Positions 11,794-21,081 of a DNA stretch of 64,000 nucleotides are shown here, piece after piece; the stretch's first letter is position 1; every line of letters begins with the position of its first letter. Source of the stretch: Rhodopseudomonas boonkerdii (lineage in GTDB: Bacteria; Pseudomonadota; Alphaproteobacteria; Rhizobiales; Xanthobacteraceae); NCBI RefSeq assembly GCF_021184025.1, contig NZ_CP036537.1:1302001-1366000 (forward strand). Direction: 5' to 3'. The position numbers and the translations under genes were made by a program. Under the pieces are notes generated by a model, which worked only from the letters and a program-made list of their open reading frames with translations, did no database searches and was not told the origin of the DNA.

Positions 11794-11831
11794 ATTCCGG
11801 AAACCGCTGCGCGGCAGCGGTTATCCGGAAT
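11794..11831. repeat. Inverted repeat between ruvA and ruvB
   Basis: ATTCCGGAAACCGCTGC faces GCAGCGGTTATCCGGAAT with one mismatch on each side of the centre. There is no T-run, so it is probably a REP-type palindrome, perhaps an RNA-stabilising hairpin, rather than a terminator. Confidence 0.5.
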
Positions 11832-11855
11832 CTGTCGGTGTGCTAGGCTGTCCGC

Positions 11856-12902
11856 ATGAATACGCCACCCAATCGCCTGATGACACCGGAGCGGCGCTCC
11901 GACGATGTCGGCGACACCGCCCTTCGCCCGCAGGCACTGTCCGATTTCGTCGGACAGGCACAGGCGCGTGCCAATCTGCAGATCTTCATCGACGCCGCCC
12001 GCAAGCGCGGCGAGGCGCTCGATCACACGCTATTCGTCGGCCCGCCCGGTCTCGGCAAGACCACGCTGGCGCAGATCGTCGCCCGCGAGCTCGGCGTCGG
12101 TTTTCGCGCGACGTCGGGGCCCGTCATTGCCAAGGCCGGCGACCTCGCCGCGTTGCTCACCAATCTCGAAGAACGCGACGTGCTGTTCATCGACGAAATC
12201 CATCGCCTCAGCCCGAATGTCGAGGAAGTGCTCTATCCCGCGATGGAGGATTTCCAGCTCGATCTCATCATCGGTGAAGGCCCGGCCGCGCGTTCGGTGA
12301 AGATCGAGCTGGCGAAATTCACCTTGGTTGGCGCCACCACGCGCGCGGGTCTTCTCACCAATCCGCTGCGCGACCGTTTCGGCATTCCGCTGCGGCTGAA
12401 TTTCTACACCATCGACGAACTGGAAAAGATCGTCACCCGTGGCGCCCGCGTGCTGCAGATCGGCATGACGCCCGAAGGGGCCAACGAGATCGCGCGTCGT
12501 GCCCGCGGCACGCCGCGCATCGCCGGCCGCCTGCTTCGCCGCGTCCGCGATTTCGCCTCCGCGGCCGATGCCGCCGCCATCGATCGCAAGATCGCCGACC
12601 ATGCCCTGAGCGCGCTCGAAGTCGATAGTGCCGGCCTTGATGCCATGGACCGCCGCTATCTCACCGCCATCGCCATGAATTATGGCGGTGGCCCCGTCGG
12701 CGTCGAAACCATGGCCGCCGCGCTGTCCGAACCGCGCGACGCCATCGAGGACATCATCGAGCCTTATCTGATCCAGTGCGGTTACCTCCAGCGCACCCCG
12801 CGCGGACGCCTGCTGACCTCGCACGCGTTCAAGCATCTCGGATTGGCGGAGCCGAAGCGCGATGTCGGGCAGATCGGGCTGTTTGGCGGGGAGGAGGATT
12901 GA
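11856..12902 (+). CDS. ruvB: Holliday junction DNA helicase RuvB
   Basis: A 348-residue AAA+ ATPase that drives branch migration as hexameric rings on both sides of a RuvA-bound junction. The Walker A ([11 protein letters not shown]), Walker B ([11 protein letters not shown]), sensor 1 (LVGATTRAG) and arginine finger region (NPLRDRFGI) are all present. The C-terminal winged helix ends [14 protein letters not shown]. It follows ruvA after an 79-bp spacer holding a palindrome, and is followed after three bases by ybgC. Confidence 0.97.
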   Translation: MNTPPNRLMTPERRSDDVGDTALRPQALSDFVGQAQARANLQIFIDAARKRGEALDHTLFVGPPGLGKTTLAQIVARELGVGFRATSGPVIAKAGDLAALLTNLEERDVLFIDEIHRLSPNVEEVLYPAMEDFQLDLIIGEGPAARSVKIELAKFTLVGATTRAGLLTNPLRDRFGIPLRLNFYTIDELEKIVTRGARVLQIGMTPEGANEIARRARGTPRIAGRLLRRVRDFASAADAAAIDRKIADHALSALEVDSAGLDAMDRRYLTAIAMNYGGGPVGVETMAAALSEPRDAIEDIIEPYLIQCGYLQRTPRGRLLTSHAFKHLGLAEPKRDVGQIGLFGGEED

Positions 12903-12905
12903 ACG

Positions 12906-13361
12906 ATGAACGCAGTTTCCAATCCGCTCGACGGCATTATCGCCGATGGCATCCACCGCATGCCGGTGCGGGTCTATTACGAGGACACCGACTTCTCGGG
13001 CATCGTCTATCACGCCAATTACCTGCGTTTCATGGAGCGCGGGCGGACCAACTATCTACGGCTGCTCGGCGCCGATCAGCATGCATTGTTCGCTGAAGCT
13101 GAGAACGAGGCGCCGGGTTTTGCCTTCGTCGTCCGCGCGATGCAGCTCGATTTCCTCAAGCCGTCGAAGATGGACGATCTGCTCGACGTGCTGACGCGCC
13201 CGCTCGACGTGAAGGGCGCCTCGATCACGCTGCATCAGGAAGTGCGCCGCGGCGATGAGCTGCTGCTGGAAGCCAGGGTAAAGGTCGCTTTCGTCTCCGG
13301 CGGCCGCGCGCGGCCGATCCCGAAGGCGCTGCGAACAGCCATGAAGGCCGATCAGCTTTAG
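12906..13361 (+). CDS. ybgC: Tol-Pal-associated acyl-CoA thioesterase YbgC
   Basis: A 151-residue hot-dog-fold thioesterase. The family motif YYEDTDFSGIVYHANYLRF is intact, with the catalytic Asp at residue 29. YbgC hydrolyses acyl-CoA or acyl-ACP and is linked to phospholipid metabolism at the Tol-Pal site. In most alphaproteobacteria it directly precedes tolQ; here tolQ lies at 56723, about 43 kb away, and a DUF1348 gene follows instead. It probably shares the ruvB transcript. Confidence 0.93.
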   Translation: MNAVSNPLDGIIADGIHRMPVRVYYEDTDFSGIVYHANYLRFMERGRTNYLRLLGADQHALFAEAENEAPGFAFVVRAMQLDFLKPSKMDDLLDVLTRPLDVKGASITLHQEVRRGDELLLEARVKVAFVSGGRARPIPKALRTAMKADQL

Positions 13362-13443
13362 CGATCGGGCGATAGGCGAGACGCCATCGACTCTTTAAAA
13401 TTCGGGACTACACTTCGGTTAAAAATCGAAACCGAGGTGTCTC

Positions 13444-13911
13444 ATGTCCCGTCCACCATTCCCGCCATTCACCCGCGAGACCGCCGCCCAGAAGGCTCGC
13501 ATGGCCGAGGATGCCTGGAATTCGCGCGATCCGGTCAGGGTATCGCTAGCCTATACCGAGGACTCTACCTGGCGCAATCGTGGCGAGTTTTTCCAGGGCC
13601 GTCCGGCGATCGTCGAATTCCTCACCCGCAAATGGGCGAAGGAACACGACTATCGCCTGATCAAGGATCTCTGGGCCTTCGATAATAATCGCATCGCCGT
13701 GCGCTTTCAGTACGAATGGCACGACGACAACGGCACCTGGCATCGCTCCTATGGCAACGAGCAGTGGGAATTCGACGAAGCCGGCCTGATGCGCCGCCGC
13801 GAGGCAAGCATCAACGATGTCGTGATCGCGGAGAAGGATCGTCGCTTCCTGTGGCCCGCGCCGGGCCCGCGGCCAGCGGATGTCCAAGGCCTTGGCGCCG
13901 ATCCGTTCTGA
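13444..13911 (+). CDS. DUF1348 family, SnoaL/NTF2-like protein
   Basis: A 155-residue protein of the DUF1348 type: [20 protein letters not shown] at the start, then [39 protein letters not shown] and a closing [19 protein letters not shown]. The fold is a cone-shaped alpha+beta barrel shared with SnoaL and NTF2; enzymatic role is not established. It sits in an 82-bp distance from ybgC and ends convergently with phnF, touching it. Confidence 0.88.
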   Translation: MSRPPFPPFTRETAAQKARMAEDAWNSRDPVRVSLAYTEDSTWRNRGEFFQGRPAIVEFLTRKWAKEHDYRLIKDLWAFDNNRIAVRFQYEWHDDNGTWHRSYGNEQWEFDEAGLMRRREASINDVVIAEKDRRFLWPAPGPRPADVQGLGADPF

Positions 13912-14646
13912 TTACAGCGGGCTGTTGTCGATGACGAATTCCACGCGCTCCGCCACGAAGCGGGAATGCGTGAAGTGCAGCGGCGTGCCATCGGCGTCGA
14001 CATCGAGAGAATCGACGACCAGGATGGGACGTCCCAGCGCGACACCGAGACGTGTGGCATCGGTCGCGTCGATGATCCCCGCGGTGACGCGGGTCGAGGC
14101 TCGGCGATAGTCCTTGATGTCGTAATGCGCCAGCGCCTTCGTCATCGAACGCACGCGCTCATAGACCTTGCCGAAATCGGGGAAACGCTCCGCTGACAGC
14201 CAGTTGGTGCCGACGCAGATCGGCGTCTTGTCGGCGAGGCGCAGTGCTTCCAGGCGAATCAGCGGTGCGCCGGTCTTCAGGCCGAGTTGCCGGGCCAGTT
14301 CCCGTGTCGCTACGTCGTCCGAGGCGCCAATCAGCTGGCCCGCGGGCTCGCGGCCGCCGGCACGGGCGTTTTCCGAAAAGCGCGTGCGCGACCGCAGTGG
14401 ATAAGCGAGCTTCGGTGCCTCTACATAGGTGCCGCTGCCGCGCTCGGCGCGCACCAGTCCGCGTTCGGCCAGCGTTGCCAGTGCACGGCGTACGGTGTGG
14501 CGATTGACACGATAGGTGTCGGCCAGCTCGGTTTCGCCAGGCAGTTTTTCGCCGGCTGGAAAACGGCCATCGGCGATACCGCGCTCGATGCCATCGGCCA
14601 CATGCCGCCACAAGGCGACGCCGGTCGGCTTGTCTTGAATGGTCAC
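13912..14646 (-). CDS. phnF: Phosphonate operon regulator PhnF, GntR/HutC family
   Basis: A 244-residue repressor-type regulator. Residues about 8-75 form the GntR winged helix (LPGETELADTYRVNRHTVRR), followed by a UTRA ligand-binding domain of the HutC group through residue about 240. It is divergent from phnG, and an inverted repeat at 14730-14755 in the 125-bp gap is a candidate binding site. The family controls C-P lyase genes, usually in response to phosphate or phosphonate status. The stop codon abuts the DUF1348 gene. Confidence 0.93.
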   Translation of the reverse strand: MTIQDKPTGVALWRHVADGIERGIADGRFPAGEKLPGETELADTYRVNRHTVRRALATLAERGLVRAERGSGTYVEAPKLAYPLRSRTRFSENARAGGREPAGQLIGASDDVATRELARQLGLKTGAPLIRLEALRLADKTPICVGTNWLSAERFPDFGKVYERVRSMTKALAHYDIKDYRRASTRVTAGIIDATDATRLGVALGRPILVVDSLDVDADGTPLHFTHSRFVAERVEFVIDNSPL

Positions 14647-14729
14647 AAATCAGTCCCTGAATGTCCGTCGCATCAGCGATAGCGAAAAATCATGTCGCTG
14701 TCACGAAACGGTCATTGCCTCCTTCTATG

Positions 14730-14755
14730 AAGTTGTCTAGTAAACCATACAACTT
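14730..14755. promoter_or_regulatory. Candidate PhnF operator
   Basis: AAGTTGT and ACAACTT form perfect 7-bp arms around a 12-bp centre, 17 bp before phnG. Inside lies GT-N12-AC, the type of symmetric GT/AC pattern bound by HutC-group GntR proteins. It is the only clear palindrome in the phnF-phnG gap. Confidence 0.6.
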
Positions 14756-14771
14756 GTCGAGCGATGGTGAC

Positions 14772-15233
14772 ATGATGCAAACCCCTTCAAGCGACCTGCA
14801 GGCGCGGCGCCAAGAGGCAATGGGCGTACTTGGGCATTCTCCAACGGCGGACATCGCTCGGCGTTTCGCCGATGTCGCCGTGCCCGATCACGAACAGTTG
14901 CGAACTCCGGAAAACGGTTTGGTGATGCTGCGCGGCCGTATTGGGGGCGACGGTGCGCCATTCAATCTCGGCGAGGCGACGGTATCGCGCGCCGCGGTGC
15001 GCCTCAGCTCGGGCGAAGTCGGTTTCGGCTACACGCTCGGTCGCGATGGCACCAAGGCGCAGCTGATCGCGCTATGCGATGCGCTGATCCAGACATCTCA
15101 ATTCGCCAGCGCCGTAGAGGCGAAGGTCCTTGCTCCGCTGCGTATGCGCGTCGTCGCGGAGCGCAAGCGCAGGGCTGAAGAAACCGCGGCCACCAAGGTG
15201 GATTTCTACACGCTCGTGCGCGGGGAGAGCTGA
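14772..15233 (+). CDS. phnG: C-P lyase core subunit PhnG
   Basis: A 153-residue subunit of the PhnGHIJ carbon-phosphorus lyase core complex, which converts alkylphosphonates to alkane and ribosyl phosphate. It begins MMQTPSSDLQARRQEAMGVL; two adjacent ATGs (14772, 14775) are possible, and a longer opening from 14661 crosses the operator and is not used. Residues such as VMLRGRIGGDGAPFNLGEAT are typical of PhnG. It is the first gene of the operon; phnH follows after one base. Confidence 0.93.
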   Translation: MMQTPSSDLQARRQEAMGVLGHSPTADIARRFADVAVPDHEQLRTPENGLVMLRGRIGGDGAPFNLGEATVSRAAVRLSSGEVGFGYTLGRDGTKAQLIALCDALIQTSQFASAVEAKVLAPLRMRVVAERKRRAEETAATKVDFYTLVRGES

Positions 15234-15234
15234 C

Positions 15235-15843
15235 ATGACAACAGTTGCAGAAATGCCGGCCGGCTTCGCCGACAAGGTTCTCGCCGCGCAGTCCACCTTT
15301 CGTACGGTGATGGATGCCATGGCGCGTCCTGGCAGCGTCCAGCTCGTTCGCGCGGTGTCTGGCGTGCCGGCACCGATGATGCGCGGGGCGGCAGCAATCG
15401 CGCTGACATTGTTCGATCAGGACACGCCGGTCTGGCTCGATGGGAAACTGGCAGCATCGGAAGACGTGGCGAAGTGGATCAAGTTTCATACCAGTGCGCC
15501 TGTAATTGCGGACTCCGCTGCATCCAGCTTCGCGGTGATCGCCGATCCCATCAATCTACCCGCCTTCGATCGTTTCGCGCTCGGTTCTGGCGAGTATCCG
15601 GATCGCTCGACTACCATCATTCTGCAGGCCGTGAGCCTGAGTGTCGGTCCGGCCTATGAGCTGAGTGGGCCTGGTATCGATGGCGCGACAATACTGCGTG
15701 CTGCGATTGGTGTGCCCGATCTGGTTGAGCGTCTCGCCGCGAATGCAAAGCTATTTCCGCGCGGCATCGATCTGTTGCTCGTCTCCGGCGAGTCCATTGT
15801 CGCCTTGCCGCGCACCACGCGTATCAGGATGCGGGAGGGCTGA
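15235..15843 (+). CDS. phnH: C-P lyase core subunit PhnH
   Basis: A 202-residue subunit of the C-P lyase core. The start MTTVAEMPAGFADKVL is directly behind the phnG stop with GGGGAGAG upstream; an opening from 15130 inside phnG is ignored. Family features include FRTVMDAMARPGSVQ near the N-terminus and the C-terminal FPRGIDLLLVSGESIVALPR. phnI starts two bases after the stop. Confidence 0.94.
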   Translation: MTTVAEMPAGFADKVLAAQSTFRTVMDAMARPGSVQLVRAVSGVPAPMMRGAAAIALTLFDQDTPVWLDGKLAASEDVAKWIKFHTSAPVIADSAASSFAVIADPINLPAFDRFALGSGEYPDRSTTIILQAVSLSVGPAYELSGPGIDGATILRAAIGVPDLVERLAANAKLFPRGIDLLLVSGESIVALPRTTRIRMREG

Positions 15844-15845
15844 AT

Positions 15846-16955
15846 ATGTATGTTGCTGTCAAGGGTGGCGAACGCGCCATCGAAAATGCCCATCGCTTGC
15901 TGGCGCATGAGCGCCGTGGCGATCGCAGTGTGCCGGAAGTCTCGCTGGATCAGATCTCCAATCAGCTCGGTCTTGCGGTCGACCGCGTGATGACCGAAGG
16001 CTCGCTCTACGATCGCGAGCTGGCTGCGCTCGCCATCAAGCAGGCGCGCGGGGACATGATCGAGGCTATTTTCCTGCTGCGTGCCTTTCGCGCGACGCTG
16101 CCGCGCTTCGGCTCGAGTGAGCCCGTCGATACGTCGAAGATGCAGGTGCGCCGCCGTGTGTCCTCGACCTTCAAGGACATGCCGGGTGGGCAGGTGCTCG
16201 GCCCGACCTTCGACTATACGCATCGTCTGCTCGATTCCGCGCTGATGGGCGAGGGATCGCCGGACCTTCCGAATGTCGTGGCCGATGCGGAGCCGGGTAT
16301 TATGCCACGCGTCACGGACATTCTCGGCCGCGACGGTCTGATCGAGCAATCACCTCCCGAAGATCCGGAACAGCCCGTCGGTGATCTCACGCGCGATTCG
16401 CTCAGCTTTCCGGCCGACCGCGATCTGCGCCTCCAGAACCTCGCCCGTGGCGACGAGGGTTACTTGCTCGCGCTCGGTTACTCGACGCAGCGCGGCTATG
16501 GCCGCAACCATCCCTTCGCCGGCGAAATCCGCCTCGGTGAAGTCGAGGTCGAATTCGTGGCTGAGGATGTTGGCTTTGCGGTGCCTCTGGGGTCGATCAC
16601 GTTGACCGAGTGTCAAATGGTCAATCAGTTCAAGGGCTCCGACACCGAGGCGCCGTGCTTTACCCGCGGCTATGGTCTGGCCTTCGGTCAGTGCGAACGC
16701 AAGGTGATGTCGATGGCGCTCGTGGATCGCGCGCTGCGTGCGCGTGAACTTGGCGAGGAAATCAAGGCGCCGGCGCAGGACGAGGAATTCGTGCTGTCGC
16801 ATTCCGACAATGTGCAGTCCACCGGCTTCGTCGAACACCTCAAGCTGCCGCATTACGTGGACTTCCAATCCGAGCTCGGTCTGCTGCGCAAGCTGCGCAG
16901 GGAGTTCGCCGAGGCCAATGAAGCGCCAGAGCCCATGCAGGAGGCTGCGGAATGA
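15846..16955 (+). CDS. phnI: C-P lyase core subunit PhnI
   Basis: A 369-residue subunit that, with PhnG, PhnH and PhnL, displaces adenine from ATP by phosphonate to give ribose-1-phosphonate-5-triphosphate. It starts MYVAVKGGERAIENAHRLL, typical of PhnI, and has the conserved regions MQVRRRVSSTFKDMPGGQ and YGLAFGQCERKVMSMALVDR. It overlaps phnJ by four bases (ATGA), so the two are coupled. Confidence 0.97.
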   Translation: MYVAVKGGERAIENAHRLLAHERRGDRSVPEVSLDQISNQLGLAVDRVMTEGSLYDRELAALAIKQARGDMIEAIFLLRAFRATLPRFGSSEPVDTSKMQVRRRVSSTFKDMPGGQVLGPTFDYTHRLLDSALMGEGSPDLPNVVADAEPGIMPRVTDILGRDGLIEQSPPEDPEQPVGDLTRDSLSFPADRDLRLQNLARGDEGYLLALGYSTQRGYGRNHPFAGEIRLGEVEVEFVAEDVGFAVPLGSITLTECQMVNQFKGSDTEAPCFTRGYGLAFGQCERKVMSMALVDRALRARELGEEIKAPAQDEEFVLSHSDNVQSTGFVEHLKLPHYVDFQSELGLLRKLRREFAEANEAPEPMQEAAE

Positions 16956-17836
16956 ACGCGCCGTCTTACAATTTCGCCTATCTCGACGAACAGACCAAAC
17001 GGATGATCCGTCGCGCGATTCTGAAAGCGATCGCGATCCCCGGCTATCAGGTGCCGTTTGCGTCCCGCGAAATGCCGATGCCTTACGGCTGGGGCACGGG
17101 CGGCGTGCAGGTCACCGCGTCCATTCTCGGACCGGATGATCAGCTCAAGGTCATCGACCAGGGCTCGGACGATACGACGAACGCGATCTCGATCCGCAAA
17201 TTCTTCGAGAAAACAGCGGGTGTTGCAGTTACTACGAGCACGCAGGACGCGACGGTGATCCAGACGCGCCATCGTATTCCGGAAGCAAAACTCGGCGCGC
17301 AACAGGTGCTGGTTTATCAGGTACCAATTCCCGAGCCGCTGCGTTTTCTGGAGCCGCGCGAGACCGAGACGCGGCGCATGCACGCGCTCGGCGAATATGG
17401 CTTGATCCATGTGAAGCTCTATGAAGACATCGCCCGCTTCGGTCACATCGCCACGGCCTATGCCTATCCGGTCAAGGTCAATGCACGCTATGTGATGGAC
17501 CCGTCGCCGACGCCGAAATTCGACAATCCCAAGATGGACAATTGTCCGGCCTTGCAATTGTTCGGTGCCGGCCGCGAGAAGCGCATCTATGCGATCCCGC
17601 CTTACACCAAGGTGCAGTCGCTGGACTTCGAGGATCATCCGTTCGAGCCCTACAAGCACAAGGCTTGCTGCGCGCTCTGCAACGCAGAGGATTCCTATCT
17701 CGACGAGGTTGTCACCGACGACCAGGGCAGCCGCATGTTCGTCTGCTCCGATACCGACTACTGCGAGACGCGGCAGGCGCAAGGCCATCGTGGGGTTGAA
17801 AACGCCGCTCCTTATGCGGAGAACCGTCATGCTTGA
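16952..17836 (+). CDS. phnJ: C-P lyase radical-SAM subunit PhnJ
   Basis: A 294-residue enzyme that cleaves the C-P bond by a radical mechanism using S-adenosylmethionine. The unusual iron-sulfur motif C-x2-C-x21-C-x5-C is exact: Cys240, Cys243, Cys265, Cys271. The glycine-rich active region PYGWGTGG is present near residue 47. All hallmarks of an active enzyme are intact. It overlaps phnK by eight bases. Confidence 0.98.
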   Translation: MNAPSYNFAYLDEQTKRMIRRAILKAIAIPGYQVPFASREMPMPYGWGTGGVQVTASILGPDDQLKVIDQGSDDTTNAISIRKFFEKTAGVAVTTSTQDATVIQTRHRIPEAKLGAQQVLVYQVPIPEPLRFLEPRETETRRMHALGEYGLIHVKLYEDIARFGHIATAYAYPVKVNARYVMDPSPTPKFDNPKMDNCPALQLFGAGREKRIYAIPPYTKVQSLDFEDHPFEPYKHKACCALCNAEDSYLDEVVTDDQGSRMFVCSDTDYCETRQAQGHRGVENAAPYAENRHA

Positions 17837-18629
17837 TCGCACCACGACATTGCAGGACGACGCGCCGTTGCTGATCGCTGAAGGGCTCGGCAAGACCTAT
17901 GGCAAGCTGCAGGCCTGCCGCGACGTTTCCTTCAAGCTCTATCCCGGCGAAGTTCTCGCCATTGTCGGCGAAAGCGGCTCGGGCAAATCGACCCTGCTGC
18001 AGCTTCTCTCGGCGCAGCTCGCGCCGAACACCGGCCGCGTGTCCTATCGCATGCGCGACGGCGTTACGCGCGATCTCGCTGCGATGGGCGAGGCCGAGCG
18101 CCGCCTGCTGTTCCGTACCGATTGGGGCTTCGTTCATCAGGACCCCGCGATGGGCCTGCGCATGGCGGTTTCTGCCGGCGCCAATGTCGGCGAACGCCTC
18201 ATGGCTGTCGGCCATAATCACTATGGCAAGATCCGCGAGACCGCGACGACCTGGCTCGAACGCGTCGAGATTTCGGCCGAGCGTATCGACGACGCGCCGC
18301 GGACCTATTCCGGCGGCATGCGGCAGCGCCTGCAGATCGCGCGCAATCTCGTCACCGAGCCGCGCCTTGTCTTCATGGATGAGCCGACTGGTGGTCTCGA
18401 TGTTTCCGTCCAGGCTCGCCTGCTGGATATGATGCGCTCGCTGGTCGGCGAGCTCGGCCTCTCGGCCATCGTCGTCACGCACGATCTCGCTGTCGCGCGG
18501 CTATTGTCGCATCGCGTGATGGTGATGCAAGGCGGCCGGGTGATCGAGACCGGTCTCACCGATCAGGTGCTCGACGATCCCCGCGAGCCTTATACCCAGC
18601 TGCTTGTTTCTTCGATCCTGCCGGCGTGA
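17829..18629 (+). CDS. phnK: C-P lyase ATP-binding protein PhnK
   Basis: A 266-residue ABC-type ATPase that docks on the PhnGHIJ core rather than on a membrane permease. Start MLDRTTTLQDDAPLL lies within the phnJ stop; the longer opening from 17565 is out of the question because it covers phnJ. Walker A is GESGSGKSTLL, the signature YSGGMRQRLQIARNL, and Walker B LVFMDEPTGGLD. phnL follows after seven bases. Confidence 0.95.
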   Translation: MLDRTTTLQDDAPLLIAEGLGKTYGKLQACRDVSFKLYPGEVLAIVGESGSGKSTLLQLLSAQLAPNTGRVSYRMRDGVTRDLAAMGEAERRLLFRTDWGFVHQDPAMGLRMAVSAGANVGERLMAVGHNHYGKIRETATTWLERVEISAERIDDAPRTYSGGMRQRLQIARNLVTEPRLVFMDEPTGGLDVSVQARLLDMMRSLVGELGLSAIVVTHDLAVARLLSHRVMVMQGGRVIETGLTDQVLDDPREPYTQLLVSSILPA

Positions 18630-18636
18630 GGACACC

Positions 18637-19335
18637 ATGACTGCGATGATCGAACTCCGAAATGCCGAGAAGACCTTCGTGATGCACCTCCAGGGCGGTG
18701 TGCGGCTGCCGGTGATGCATGGTGTAAGTTTTGATGTGAATGCCGGCGAGTGTGTCGTGCTGTCTGGTCCGTCAGGCGCGGGCAAGTCATCGATCCTGAA
18801 AATGATCTTCGGCAATTATCGCTGCGATGGCGGCGCCATCACCGTGCGGCATCTCGGTACATGGGTGGATATCGCCAGCGCCGAGCCACGCCAGATCCTC
18901 AGCGTTCGCCGCGATACCATCGGCTATGTCAGTCAGTTCCTGCGAGCCGTGCCGCGTGTGGCCGCGATCGACGTGGTTGCCGAGCCGCTGCTCAATGCCG
19001 GCATCAACCGCGAGGAGGCGCATGCGCGCGCGGGTAGCCTTCTGAAGCGTCTGAATATCGGCGAGCGTCTGTGGTGGCTGCCGCCATCGACGTTCTCCGG
19101 CGGCGAACAGCAGCGCGTCAATATCGCGCGCGGCTTCATCTCGGACCTGCCGATCCTGTTGCTGGACGAGCCGACGGCCTCGCTGGATGCAGTCAATCGT
19201 GCTGTGGTGGTCGATCTCGTCGCTGAGAAAAAACGTGCCGGTGTGGCCATGGTGGCCATTGTCCATGACGACGAAGTGCGGCATCTGATCGCGGACCGGC
19301 TGATCGACGTCACGTCCTTCGCCGCTGCCGCCTGA
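18637..19335 (+). CDS. phnL: C-P lyase ATP-binding protein PhnL
   Basis: A 232-residue ABC-type ATPase needed with PhnGHI for the nucleophilic exchange step on ATP. The start MTAMIELRNAEKTFVMHLQG has GTGAGGACACC upstream. Walker A GPSGAGKSSIL, signature FSGGEQQRVNIARGF and Walker B ILLLDEPTASLD are intact. phnM follows after ten bases. In many relatives the phnCDE transporter follows phnL; here it does not. Confidence 0.95.
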   Translation: MTAMIELRNAEKTFVMHLQGGVRLPVMHGVSFDVNAGECVVLSGPSGAGKSSILKMIFGNYRCDGGAITVRHLGTWVDIASAEPRQILSVRRDTIGYVSQFLRAVPRVAAIDVVAEPLLNAGINREEAHARAGSLLKRLNIGERLWWLPPSTFSGGEQQRVNIARGFISDLPILLLDEPTASLDAVNRAVVVDLVAEKKRAGVAMVAIVHDDEVRHLIADRLIDVTSFAAAA

Positions 19336-19345
19336 GAGGGAGACC

Positions 19346-20500
19346 ATGAGCGCTTCATCGACTGAAATTGTCATCGGCAACGCCAAGCTCGTTCTGGCTG
19401 ATCGTGTCATCGACAAGGGCTGGGTTGCTTTTGCGGATGGCCGCGTCGCCGAATTCGGCGAAGGCGATGCGCCCCGCGGTGCTGAAGATGCGCGCGGCGA
19501 TCTGGTGATGCCGGGTCTGGTTGAGCTGCATACCGATCACCTCGAGGCGCATTTCATGCCACGCCCAAAGGTGTTCTGGGATCCGATCTCCGCTGTGGTT
19601 TCCTATGACGGCCAGCTTGCCACGTCGGGTATCACCACGGTGCTCGACTCCGTGCGGGTCGGTTGCGAGGATTCGAGCCAGGGCATCGATAGTTATGCCG
19701 AGCTGCTGGTCGATTCCATCGCCAATGCCGGCAAGGCCGACCTGCTGCGGGTCGAACATTTCCTGCATCTGCGCTGTGAGATCCCGATGCCTTCCGTTGT
19801 CACGGAAGCCAAGGCGCTGCTCGGCAAGACCGAGGTGCGGCTGATGTCTCTGATGGATCACACGCCGGGTCAGCGTCAGTTCCGCGACGAGGAGAAGCTG
19901 CGCACCTATTATCGCGGCAAGAGCGGCAAGACCGACGCCGAACTCGATTTGCTGTTCGCCAACAGGCTCGCTTGCCAGCAGCAATATGCGGCCGGCAATA
20001 CGCGTGCGATCGTGGCGCTGGCCCATGCCAACAACATCCCGCTGGCAAGTCATGACGACACCACGGACGGCAATGTCAGTGAGGCGGTCGCGGACAAAGT
20101 GTCGGTGGCAGAGTTCCCGACCACTTTCGAAGCGGCGCATGGCCTGCACAAGGCCGGCATCGGCATTTTGATGGGCGCACCGAATGTGGTTCGCAACGGC
20201 TCGCATTCCGGCAATATCGCCGCCATCGATCTCGCCCGCGAAGGCATGCTCGATATCCTGTCGTCGGATTACGTGCCGTCGAGCCTCTTGATGGGGGCGC
20301 TGCAGCTTGCGACGAAGGTGCCGGCCATCGATCTCGCCAGCGCCGTTCGCACGGTCACCAAGCGGCCGGCGGAAGCGGTCGGCCTGACGGATCGCGGTGA
20401 AATCGCGGTAGGCAAGCGGGCGGATGTCATTCGTGTCCATGTCGCCCATGATGTGCCGGTCGTGCGCAGCGTGTGGCGGGAAGGGCGGCGCGTGGCATGA
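19346..20500 (+). CDS. phnM: RPnTP hydrolase PhnM
   Basis: A 384-residue amidohydrolase-superfamily enzyme that removes pyrophosphate from ribose-1-phosphonate-5-triphosphate. Metal ligands include the HTDHLEAH stretch near residue 62 and the SHDDTTDGN loop near residue 234. The fold is complete, and the C-terminal GEIAVGKRADVIRV matches the family. The stop overlaps the phnN start (ATGA). Confidence 0.96.
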   Translation: MSASSTEIVIGNAKLVLADRVIDKGWVAFADGRVAEFGEGDAPRGAEDARGDLVMPGLVELHTDHLEAHFMPRPKVFWDPISAVVSYDGQLATSGITTVLDSVRVGCEDSSQGIDSYAELLVDSIANAGKADLLRVEHFLHLRCEIPMPSVVTEAKALLGKTEVRLMSLMDHTPGQRQFRDEEKLRTYYRGKSGKTDAELDLLFANRLACQQQYAAGNTRAIVALAHANNIPLASHDDTTDGNVSEAVADKVSVAEFPTTFEAAHGLHKAGIGILMGAPNVVRNGSHSGNIAAIDLAREGMLDILSSDYVPSSLLMGALQLATKVPAIDLASAVRTVTKRPAEAVGLTDRGEIAVGKRADVIRVHVAHDVPVVRSVWREGRRVA

Positions 20501-21081
20501 CGGGTCTCGCAGCGGCCCCCGACGCAGCGGCGAAGATCGGACCCGGCCGGCTGGTGCTGGTCGTAGGCCCATCCGGTGCCGGCAAGGATACGCTGCTGGG
20601 TCTGGCACAGGCCGCACTGGCCGACGATGAGAATGTCGTGTTCGTTCGTCGTGTGGTGACGCGCGAGGCGTCTGCCTACGAGAATAACGAGCAGGTGACG
20701 CCGGAAGCCTTTCACGCCGCGAAGGCGGATGGCGCCTTCGCCGTCGATTGGGAAGCCCACGGCCTCTGCTACGCACTGCCTCGAACGATCGACGACGATC
20801 TCAGGGCCGGGCGCAATGTGGTTGCCAATGTCTCGCGCACGGCTATCCCGGCATTGCGTGCGGCCTATGCCGATGTGATCGTGGTGTCGATCACGGCGCC
20901 GCCGGACGTTCTCGCGGTACGGCTTGCGGCACGTGGCCGCGCCAGCGATGGGCCGATCAGCGACCGCCTCAGGCGCAGCGTCGAGACATCTGGCGCAGAT
21001 GTGACGATCAATAATGTCGGCACCGTGGAGGCGCATGCCTTGGAGCTGATACACGCGATCAACGGCCGTAGGGCGGATTAG
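20497..21081 (+). CDS. phnN: Ribose 1,5-bisphosphate phosphokinase PhnN
   Basis: A 194-residue P-loop kinase that makes PRPP from ribose 1,5-bisphosphate, joining C-P lyase products to nucleotide metabolism. Walker A is GPSGAGKDTLL. Start MTGLAAAPDAAAKIG overlaps phnM; an upstream frame opening at 20473 is not supported. The last codons (Arg-Ala-Asp-stop) lie inside a dispersed repeat starting at 21070, so the protein's C-terminus is set by the repeat. It is the last phn gene on this strand. Confidence 0.94.
   Translation: MTGLAAAPDAAAKIGPGRLVLVVGPSGAGKDTLLGLAQAALADDENVVFVRRVVTREASAYENNEQVTPEAFHAAKADGAFAVDWEAHGLCYALPRTIDDDLRAGRNVVANVSRTAIPALRAAYADVIVVSITAPPDVLAVRLAARGRASDGPISDRLRRSVETSGADVTINNVGTVEAHALELIHAINGRRAD

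Noticed and set aside
13362..13450. Integrase or insertion-site remnants at the left edge of the ybgC-tolQ interval
   Set aside because: I looked for a recombinase, direct repeat or tRNA here and at 56343-56722 and found none, so a specific mechanism is not claimed.
19355..20776. 473-codon minus-strand frame across phnM and phnN
   Set aside because: Low-complexity Arg/His composition and complete overlap with two recognised genes.
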